Origin: Eudorina sp. 2006-703-Eu-15
Taxonomy: Eukaryota; Chlorophyta; Chlorophyceae; Chlamydomonadales; Volvocaceae
Assembly (NCBI GenBank): GCA_003117195.1
Contig: BDSI01000029.1
Span: 1,092,196 to 1,156,195 of the forward strand
Length of the DNA: 64,000 nucleotides
Reading direction: 5' to 3'
Under the pieces are notes generated by a model. That model was given only the letters and a program-made list of their open reading frames with translations, was not told the DNA's origin and made no database searches. Of the stretch, positions 56,501 to 64,000 are shown piece by piece; positions within the stretch are counted from its first letter, which is position 1; every line of letters starts with the position of its first letter. Made by a program: the position numbers and the translations under genes.

Positions 56501-57770
56501 TCCGCAATGTGCTCTTGAAGAGCAATACGACTGACGGACGTTGCATCTGCGAGACATGCGTCAGCTGACGCCTATAGATTAGGCTTTCGCCGTGTACACC
56601 CAACAAGAACGCTGCAATATATTCAAAACCATCATCACAACGTTACCATGAATGGCCACCAACATGCACAGCATACCTGCTGCTCAGCCGGGCCAGAAGA
56701 TACTTCCTCATCCTCTTGCAGGGATCCTGCGGGTACCATTACGATACAGCACCGACGTCCGCGGTCAAGCGCTGATGACGAAAGCACAGATCTGGTAAAA
56801 CACATGCCCATTGTGAAGATCCCTAGTTTTGCTTTCTCAGAATCGGTGCCATGGCATCGCATGTGTCGATCTTGACTGAATGTATATCCTGAGTGGGCGC
56901 CGCGCTAGTGGGCTATAAAGAGCGCACCTTGCATGAAAGCAGACTCTACCATAAACTTGGGCGTCGGCAGTGCGGCTGCAGTTGATGCAGCTGCCCGGCC
57001 GTGCCCTGACGGAGGATGCACGGGAGTGCCTGTCAGCGCCAGTACGGTTGTCATGGTGGTCCGGGGAGTGTTTTCCCGTCGAAGCCCATGACGGGTAGCA
57101 GTTTGAGGCGTAGCGACCGCCAGGCCCCGCTGGCGCAATAAACCCTCCGCACGCCTGAGATCCTGCTTGGCGTAGAAACAGTCGCTCTTGAGCTTTTCTC
57201 TATCATGCCTGTGGCAATGGCACCGGCGACAGCATAAGCGTCCAAGCGTCTTCCCATCTCGCCCGGGCGTGGATAAATAGGATCACATGCAGCCAGTAGT
57301 ATATATCGCCGTTCCCCCCAGCAAGATAGTTGCAACTGAAGCCCGATTTCGATGGGCCGTCACCTGAGTTCCTCGATTTCTATGTCCTGCTCCTCAACAA
57401 GCTTGCCCAGACCAGCAATCGTTCTCGACTTTTCTGTAATGTCTTCCTGTAATGTCCTCTGCGCACGGGCAACTTGGTTTGTAGCCGCGGAACAAGAACT
57501 CCAGTTCGCGGCAAAATTCAGGTACCGAAAATGACACGAAAGCTTTCTCCACCACATATGCCCTCTCTTCCCGATATAGTTTTACGGACTCACCAGTAGT
57601 TGATCGGCTTCATGTTTGTGCGCCTGTGCTTCGTCCCGCTCTTTCCATGCCTTTTCCAGCTCTTGCTGCTTCTTGCGCTGTTTAGCATCGCTATCACGGG
57701 CTTTTTTAAAAAAATATAGGGTGAGTATAATAAGCAGAACGTTTACAGCCAGGAGAACGTGTAACAACAT
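37249..57770 (-). CDS. Giant coiled-coil protein with N-terminal membrane anchor, about 30 exons
   Basis: ATG at 57770; exon 1 (57770-57594, 59 codons) begins with about 20 hydrophobic residues (HVLLAVNVLLIILTLYFF) followed by KK, then a charged helix. Further minus-strand exons, nearly all heptad-like: 57458-57364, about 56416-56053, 55878-55802, 55655-55609, 55398-55312, 54931-54770, 54430-54362, 54106-54031, 53656-53272, 53058-52972, 51780-51541, 51257-50266, 50066-49892, 49147-49074, 48818-48709, 48441-48027, 47659-47529, 47194-46816, 46588-46447, 46206-45924, 45611-45543, 43363-42922, 42723-42594, 42397-42343, 42149-39946, 39493-39392, 39118-39027, 38831-38357 and 38061-37249 (stop TAG). 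Typical runs: LEAQLAAAAEREANLATQLE and LKHDLDQATDRLSKVTQERD. The tail is Ser/Pro-rich and ends LQQIKALSADVDVHHLG. The layout suggests a membrane-tethered rod, as in golgins, but no family is recognised. Boundaries are approximate and two adjacent genes cannot be ruled out. Confidence 0.65.
40682..40704. repeat. Poly-C, 23 bases, inside the 63-bp array
   Basis: 23 C followed by a duplicated gcgt, so the net insertion is 27 bp and keeps the frame, adding a poly-Gly run on the minus strand. Confidence 0.9.
41546..41584. repeat. Poly-C, 39 bases, inside the 63-bp array
   Basis: It replaces a single C of the normal unit, a net gain of 38 bases that shifts the frame. Together with the one-base loss near 41319 the net change is +37, so the frame is not restored. 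This length is likely unreliable in the assembly. Confidence 0.9.
44500..45260 (-). other. Possible Pro/Ser-rich exon(s) of the coiled-coil gene
   Basis: Long open minus-strand frames with PPPPPPPSAPPPPP-like sequence, then AVSFILKLLAAPQHLQPH, and in another frame a Ser/Gly-rich stretch. It lies between coiled-coil exons at 45611-45543 and 43363-42922. No clean splice pair with matching phase was found, so it may simply be a GC-rich intron. Confidence 0.25.
50459..50808 (-). repeat. 102-bp tandem repeat (34-residue unit), about 3.4 copies
   Basis: Unit reads RLAVLEAEAAELGPLRSQLA, then EAEAQAAELAPLRE. Units alternate RLAVLEAEA and RLAIREAEA. It is a regular Ala/Glu/Leu coiled coil inside the exon at about 51257-50266. 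Confidence 0.95.
51447..51470 (-). repeat. Dispersed intronic motif, short copy
   Basis: Plus strand TAGGAAATCGGTAGACATTT, the reverse complement of the ACCGATTTCCTA end of the dispersed repeat. It lies in the intron between the coiled-coil exons at about 51541 and 51257, on the gene's strand. Confidence 0.6.
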
Positions 57771-59719
57771 GACTGCCAAGGCATAATACAACGATCAAGT
57801 ATTAATTTGCGCTCGAGTCAATTTTCAAGTACTATTGCAACGGTGCGGCGGGTTTGTTAAAGTGGCTGGCGGCCTTTGGATCCGTCGTGACGCAAACGGT
57901 TGGGCGTGCAATTTCGTACTGTTTGCAGCATATCGGCCAAGCGTTTGTCGGGAATGAGGAGCATGTGCTACGTTAATATCCGTCTACGATACGACAAATT
58001 CAGGCAGCGGCTTTGGAACCTGGGGTTTTCCCGTGCGCAAGCAGGTGATGAAGCCGTTATGGACCAGTGTTCGCTAGTGCAAACGGTGTTCAATTTGCTG
58101 GAGATTCTCGATGAAACCTCTTGCAGGAGGTATTTGTTGGGTTTCCCTAAGCTATTTCGCGTGATCAACAAGTCTTTACCTGGTTTTCAGTTCGTTTAAG
58201 GCCTTTTCGCATAACAATAATAACGATATCAACCGCGTTCCATTAGCCCTCTGGTTCGTCTCTGGTTGTAAGAGCGACGAGATCCGGGGCACTGAAGTGC
58301 CACCGAATCGCTTTTCGCGCAGCCAAGAGAAGCGAAACCATCCTGCCCCCGGCGGCCATCGCCAGAGAGTATTCACACGGACCTACGACAGGCACGGGTT
58401 ACATGGGGTTTTGCCGCACTCTGACATGACATACCCCACGGGACGGCGAAACCTTGGCTCTGTCAAGGGCTCTATAGGACTGTGAAGAAAAATGCCCTAG
58501 TAATAAAGTGTAACCCCGGCTCCTCCCCGCCAAGTAATTCGGCGGGCCTGGCGCGGTTTCCAGTCCTGGTCCATCAGGAACCTGGTGTGTTGGCTGGTAT
58601 GGCTCTCTATGCCTGCATGAAACCCCGCGGGTGTGGTGGATGGGTGCGCAGTCCTTGGTAGGGTAGATGAGATGAGGCGCCTACGAAACTACCGTATCTG
58701 GAGCCGTTGGGTCGCCCAGTCAGCACTAAGGGTCCACCTTGTAACCGTTTGCAACGGTTGCATTTCTGAAGGGCAGCTGGCACCAACGACGACGTCAAGT
58801 GAGCAGAAGGAACCATAAATAATGTGGACGAAATCAGTCAATTGCATGCCCCTGAACAACCCCGATCGGCGCTCTATGCTGATAAACCCCGCGCCTGGTT
58901 ACCAGGGTTGGTGTAGATGCCATAGCCGGAAGTTACAACCTGAAAGCCGGTGAAGTGTAGTTCACTGGGCCATGTTGTCGTGTGCATATGACGGCACGGC
59001 ACATACTTTGCCACCACTCGCGTACGGTACTGATTGTCGCCATGACGGTGTCCCACCGTGCTACAAACTTATGCCGCGGATGGGATTTCGTTCATCTCCG
59101 GCGTATGATATAATCTCGGATCGAAGGGCTGTAGCTGCTGTAGGAGCTGTACCTTGCTGACGAGGCGTCCACCCGTTGACGTGGTGATGGTGCCACGAAA
59201 TAGCCGCGCCGTCACATGCGCACGACAGCGCAACTAATCTTCCAACAACGGCGCACATGTATGGCCATCTCCATGCCAACTCAGTATGAAATATAGCAGC
59301 CGGGAAAACACCCGATGTACACCTACTATGCCAGCGTCTGTGATGGCGGGTAAGGGTGCTGTGTCCACGCAAGGGCTGCCATGACCTTGGGAGGCCGGCG
59401 TCCTGTCCATTTTGTTCCATTTCAGGATTGCAAGATAAAACGAGCAAGTGTTATCCTGGACCCCATCAAGGGATCATGGATGCCAACCAGCAGGATGTCG
59501 TGGTGGCCGTCCCATTAGCCGCCCCAACATTAGTGAACGAGCGTGCGAGCGTGGTTCTCTCCCCCTCTCCAGTTAATACATCGATACGCCTTGTACTACT
59601 GAACTACATTCCACGCTCCGTTTGACTTTACGCACTCGCCTCCCAAACCACACGACTCACAATCCAAGCGCCTTGCAGGCGAAACACGGGCTTCGCCATG
59701 ACCTGCTTGCAGAATTAGC
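57771..59719. other. Intergenic region between coiled-coil and SGNH genes
   Basis: About 1.9 kb of moderate GC content. Both flanking genes are on the minus strand, so this should hold the coiled-coil gene's promoter and 5' UTR. No convincing exon, repeat or RNA gene was seen. Confidence 0.45.
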
Positions 59720-59724
59720 TTACA
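59720..59724 (-). terminator. TGTAA polyadenylation signal of the SGNH gene
   Basis: Minus-strand TGTAA about 100 bases after the stop codon at 59823, a typical place for a green-algal poly(A) signal. Confidence 0.55.
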
Positions 59725-59822
59725 TGTTCACGCATTCGGTAGCCCACTCATTTCGTAAATTCGTTCCGCAACGCAATAAAATGAACCTCGCTGCCCTGGA
59801 ACCTACCTCAATGAGATACTAC

Positions 59823-62654
59823 CTAGAAGAGCGAGAACCCCAGCAATTTAACCTTGTTTTGTGCGCGTGTGGTTTCCGCCACGGCAAAGTGCATGTAAAG
59901 ACATGTTGAGTTCGCTTGCGCCTGGTTCAGCACCGGGATATGCAGGGACTCACCCCTCACCAGTGATGCGCGCTCTTTCCACAGACAGTCGACAATCAAT
60001 GAGCCAACCACCGGTGCATTGGGGTCATACGATTCCGCACACGAGCTCCCTGGTCGGATCATGTTGGTGGTCACCGACACGTTCAGCACACCCATGAACA
60101 TGTACGACTTCATCACTTGCAGGTGTATTTCACCAGCGCTGATGCGCTTGACCTCAAGCGGAGGCACGAAGAGCACACAAATTGATTTCGCCCGCAGCGA
60201 GATAAAGCCTGCCTTATTTGGGACATCCTCGTACCACCTCCAGGAATCGCAGTTTCCAGACATGTTCACCTGCCGGGTACGCCAGTCCGCGAGGCCAGCG
60301 GTGACTGGCCGCAGGTCCAAGTACATGTCGCGGGTCGCTTCGTCTAGAAAACGAGGCGCCCGCGGTACATAGGCATTGGACAGCCCATATCCAGTAAACT
60401 CGTTCGCATGATCGAAGATCGTCCGGAGGTAGTTCACAATCAGCTCGGCAACCACCACATGGCCCTCTTGCGGCGGGTGAATGATATCCCCCTACGGCCA
60501 TCCAGCGTACCAAGACGAGTTGAACCAGTCTTGTGCAGCCTTGGTTGGAAAGGGTCCATATGCGTCCAGTGCTGCATACAAACGCACGTCGGGGTTAATT
60601 AGGGCAATCTCAGGCGGCGTCTGCGAGTATAACTTCGCCAGCGGCGAAACAATCATGAGTGTGCAGTCCTGCTGCAGAGCACCAACCTGACACGATGGCC
60701 GCTCCATGATGCTGGGCGACAGGTAGCTGAGCGTACATGGCGTCGCCCAGTCGTTCATACGGAACACCCGTCCTGTAGGGGGCACACACACGGGTGGGAG
60801 AGCTTATAATAAAACTTGCCTCTACAGGACGTTCTGTATACACGAATTACTCACCACAATCCGACCCCTCCATAAGCACGACTGGATGCGACGACCCACA
60901 TAACTGCTGTACCCGTAAAATTCCGGAAAGCAGGACCAGCGCTGCCCGCCCCACCCTGCTGCAGCATGACCCGACGGGATTGGCGGGTCAATATGATTTC
61001 CGCCTCCTGCTGCGCAACAGCTCGAACTGCATTTTGATTGACGGCTGTTTCCAGCATGACCAGGTCGGACCCGTTAAATGCCGCCTCCTGCCGCCCGACC
61101 AAAGTGTCAATCCAGTATCTGGTCGACACAGCCCCCTTGCCAAGGACGCTTATGTTGTGCCCCTCGGGGCTGCAAGGGAACTGCTCATTGAGCAGTTTTG
61201 GGACGAGATGGTGCCACCGAAGATCGTCTGGAATACCCGTTTTGTTGAAGTGGCCTGTCGTCACACTTCCACCTGTGAACGGGCGTCAAAGGAGAAACGG
61301 CCGCGAAGAGTGTGATGGTAAGCCAACATTTGCGCAGCAGCCCAGATGTTTCATGATGGGAGAATGTATATTTCGAACACATGGGCGTGTTTATCTTTCG
61401 AACCAGCAGTTTGAAGGCCCACAAGGACCGGTGAGCCCCTGTTCATGCGACAGGCAGGGGCAGCCAAGATGATGACGGACCGTCATCACCGTGAAGGAGC
61501 TGGACAGCTGTCAGGTGATCCTGATCGCTCAATCATGCACCTCCAGGGTGTGCCTCATAGGTGCCCTTTGACCGCTACAGCCAGCTGTCGGGGTTTCGTT
61601 CGCCATTTCGCATCCCTGAGCTGACCTCTCCCGTGCCGGAAAAGAGTTGGTTTGCCGGTCGTTCCCCTCCTTTCTCTGCACCCGGGTCTTCTTCCACCCT
61701 CACTCGCTGTCACGTCCCGTCGACGTTTTGCCCGTTGGCCGCGCCGCTGGACCGGACGTGGTAATTGCCCGGGTGCAGCTGCAGCCTGGCACTGTGCGGA
61801 GCAAGGGCTCGTTAACCACGTCGGACTAGCTCCTTGGCGCCCTGGCAAGTTCTACGGCCTCCCGGCAGGACGCCGCCATGATGACTTCCTGGGCTGGCCC
61901 GCTGCCACCGCAGTCGCACTTTGGCAGATGGCACCCCGGACGACAACTCTGGTGTACAAGGTGGCCTCCTGGTTGCCGCCCGTCCCAAGTGGCGAGCCCG
62001 TCGCGCTAGCGACTGTAAAGTCGCATTTCTCGGCGCTCGGCGACTTTCATCGCAGTGCTTGGCCCATGCTCAGTTTTGCAGGCCGTACACAAGCGGAAGC
62101 TCATGCATCCAAAACATTCCTACTCGGCCTGAGCAGACCAGCAGCCTGCGACACACGTGCGAGTACCCCTGTATCACCCTGTATCCCTGCGTGTCATCCA
62201 AACCGATTGGAGGGTGGGCCGCCGCCGCAAGCTGCCTTGCCTTGATGTGGAATGCTGTGCCCCTATGTGATTGTCCCAGTGAACGCGGCCCTACGGACAC
62301 CCCTGCAAACCGGCGCCTTGCGCAATGGCACGCTGACGGCGGTTGAATACCCGGGGTGATGTATGTGTATGTAGCCCGGACGATATCCAAATGTGGTACT
62401 GCATTAGCTTACTACCGTAATTGTTCAAGGATCCCAGCCTCACCTATGGCTGTCAGGTTGAGGCAGCGACCGTTGCGCAGCTTTTCAATAATGTTGCTGT
62501 AGAACGACACATCTCCATAATTCGTAATAGCCTTGAATTTCTGAAGCGTTGTCAGTGGACGAAGGCTTGAATGTGAGTGAGCAACAGCAAGCATCGATAA
62601 GGTCAGAAGAGTGATCCAGCTGGGAATCATGGTACGGCGAAACGGCATGGCCAT
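59823..62654 (-). CDS. Secreted SGNH/GDSL-hydrolase-like protein, 4 exons
   Basis: Exon 1, 62654-62444: MAMPFRRTMIPSWITLLTL and the following residues form a signal peptide-like start; an in-frame ATG at 63017 is an alternative. Exon 2, 61272-60855, joins in phase to give LNLTAIGGSVTTGHFN, the GxS-type block I with the likely catalytic Ser. Exon 2 also carries DLVMLETAVNQN and ends VMWVVASSRAYGGVGL. Exon 3, from 60772 to about 60687, gives LGDAMYAQLPVAQHHGAAIV. Exon 4, 60491-59823, opens with GDIIHPPQEGH, the DxxH block with the catalytic Asp and His, then AELIVNYLR and a C-terminal domain (NKAGFISL, KSYMFMGVLNVSV) like those of algal and plant SGNH proteins. TAG just before exon 4 can serve as splice acceptor, but the exon 3 donor that best fits is off phase by one, so either the donor is another or the gene is damaged. 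Likely an extracytoplasmic esterase or acyl/acetyl transferase; substrate unknown. Confidence 0.7.
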
Positions 62655-63130
62655 ATGTTCATAAAAATCTTGTACAAGCCTAATTTTTGTGAGGTACAAG
62701 TGGACGCTGATAAATGACAATTCAGGCAAGTCTCGGGTCTGATCACGGATGAGTGTCCGATTCCCCTGGCCTGGTGCCTTACCCCCCCCGGAATGGCTTG
62801 GCCCGGAATGAGATCCAGCCAACGAACTACGGCGGGCCCGCAAGCGCAAAAGTTTGTTTGATGCGTTCTTTACAAAGCTAATATTATGCGCTAGCAGGCT
62901 AACTAGAAAGCAGAATCTCCAACGGCCTGCCGGACAACTTATACTTTGGATGCGCAACTTTCGCGTTTTCCATATTCTAATACTTACAAGATATTCTTCT
63001 CTATGAAATACATACAAAATTGTTTATATAGGCAGCTTGAGCTAAGGACCGGGTGACTAATGGCCATTTGATGGCGCAAAGCCCGACTTCCTGCGTCCGC
63101 AGAACGCGAATCATGAACGTACGTTGTAAC
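62655..63130. other. Upstream region of the SGNH gene
   Basis: An open frame continues in frame with exon 1 up to 63017, but its sequence (basic, Ser/Gly-rich) looks unlike the secreted protein. It is more likely 5' UTR and promoter. A CCCCCCC run lies near 62783. Confidence 0.35.
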
Positions 63131-63540
63131 CTATAAGCTAGGCTTGCTCAGGGCGGCTCGCGTGGCGGATGTCCTGCGAAGGAGGCCTCGCGGCGGCCGC
63201 GATGCCGCAACAGCAGCCCTCGCTCGCACAGCGGTACTGCTACCACCAGGAGCCATACTAGCAGCGATAGTGGAGCCGGGGCGGGGTCCACGGCGGCGGC
63301 GCGCGGAACGCTTCTGCCCGCTGTTGCCGCTGCGGGCACCGACCAGGCAACGCGGCTGCCGCGCGGAGCCGCTGTCGCCATGCCGGACCCGCAAGCTGGT
63401 TCGGGGGCAGATCAGAGGGGGGCTAGGGGCGGCGGAGGAGCACATAGGAAACGGCGCGATGATGGCAGCGGCAGGCGGCGGCGCGACGGCTGGTGGACGC
63501 ATATGGGGACGGGGACGTTGAGGGAGGAGAAGGCTGTGGA
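63131..63540. other. GC-rich segment with overlapping ORFs on both strands
   Basis: Roughly 125-codon ORFs exist on both strands (63144-63521 plus, 63131-63502 minus), rich in Arg, Ala and Pro. Overlap of this kind is expected from GC-rich sequence, and neither product has recognisable features. Confidence 0.3.
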
Positions 63541-63694
63541 ACGAGGAAGAATGCTAGGTCGGCAGGGCTGCGGGGGGGTTGAATGCCGCGGGACGGCAGG
63601 CGTTGCTACCGTACGCTGGTCGCGCGTGTTGGTGATTCATACGAAGCGGTATGGTGTGGTGGTGTCAAGCAATGTGGGTGGAGCGGTGCATCCT

Positions 63695-63800
63695 ATCACG
63701 CGCGCGGTCGCGATTGCTGACCATCTGAAAGGAGAGTTGAGACTTGTCTGGCGACACCACCGTTACGGTGGTCGCAGGTTCGAGTCCTGCATGTCCTCTT
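63695..63800 (+). other. tRNA-like T-arm with perfect box B
   Basis: GCAGGTTCGAGTCCTGC (about 63773-63789) is a perfect T-stem/loop and contains the RNA polymerase III box B consensus GGTTCGANTCC. Just before it is a strong hairpin, ACCACCG-TTA-CGGTGGT. No matching acceptor stem, D-arm or box A could be found, so it is not a complete tRNA. A SINE head or tRNA remnant is possible. Confidence 0.4.
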
Positions 63801-63835
63801 CACCTAGCTGCGTGTCAAGTGTTTACTGCGTAAGG

Positions 63836-64000
63836 AATGGCGGCGCTGGTGATGGGTTTGGGCGGCGCAGGCGGCGATGCTGGGCCGAGCGACGGCGCAG
63901 GTAGCGGCGGGCGCTGGTGATGGTTTGGGCGGCGCAGGCGGCGGCGATGCTGGGCCGGGCGACGCGCAGGTAACGGCGGCGCTGGTGATGGGTTTGGGCG
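63836..64000. repeat. Tandem repeat, about 66 bp, running off the window
   Basis: About 2.5 units of ggcgctggtgatgggtttgg, then gcggcgcaggcggcgatgc, then tgggccgagcgacg and gcgcaggtag. The array continues past the right edge. Confidence 0.9.

Noticed and set aside
59461..59909. Short plus-strand ORFs near the SGNH gene's 3' end
   Set aside because: They overlap the minus-strand exon or its 3' UTR and lack coding character.
63695..63800. Complete tRNA gene
   Set aside because: Only the T-arm is convincing. The hairpin before it has the wrong spacing for an anticodon arm, and no acceptor stem pairs.

Overview
The window looks like nuclear DNA of a volvocine green alga (a Chlamydomonas/Volvox relative). 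The grounds are very GC-rich genes cut into many short exons with GT..AG introns, long Ala/Gly/Pro/Ser-rich inserts inside exons, TGTAA-type polyadenylation signals, abundant (TG)n/(CA)n microsatellites, and a DIRS-like retroelement. No bacterial operon, rRNA or canonical tRNA was seen. Gene models were built by hand from splice signals, reading-frame phase and protein-like sequence; no database search was possible, so family names rest on motifs.

Four multi-exon genes can be supported. (1) Minus strand, from an ATG at 9806 leftwards past the window edge: a GAF-type sensor-like protein whose C-terminus is not in the window. (2) Plus strand, 20155 to 35192: a large F-box/leucine-rich-repeat protein of about 20 exons, nearly all phase-consistent, including a 707-codon low-complexity exon. 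(3) Minus strand, 57770 to 37249: a very long coiled-coil protein with an N-terminal membrane segment and two internal tandem-repeat blocks, of 63 and 102 bp. (4) Minus strand, 62654 to 59823: a secreted SGNH/GDSL-hydrolase-like protein. Genes 2 and 3 converge on 35.2-37.2 kb.

Between genes 1 and 2 lies a decayed DIRS-like retrotransposon (about 12.2-17.5 kb). It has Gag-like, reverse transcriptase, RNase H and DNA adenine methyltransferase-like regions, two nonsense codons, a frame change and a damaged RT active site. No tyrosine recombinase was found. Its leader holds a duplicated set of small hairpins with a compensatory base change.

The most striking pattern is a set of retroelement fragments joined to (CA)n/(TG)n tracts. 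Five pieces of one family (1.4-2.2, 5.1-5.65, 18.52-18.59, 18.7-19.1, 30.15-30.6 kb) and one relative (29.06-29.9 kb) share a 3' end beside (CA)n and have different 5' break points. This is what target-primed insertion into CA microsatellites would leave. A second short family marked by CGCGGCTCAG also sits beside (CA)n at several sites. A third short repeat occurs at least eight times, always in predicted introns of the three large genes.
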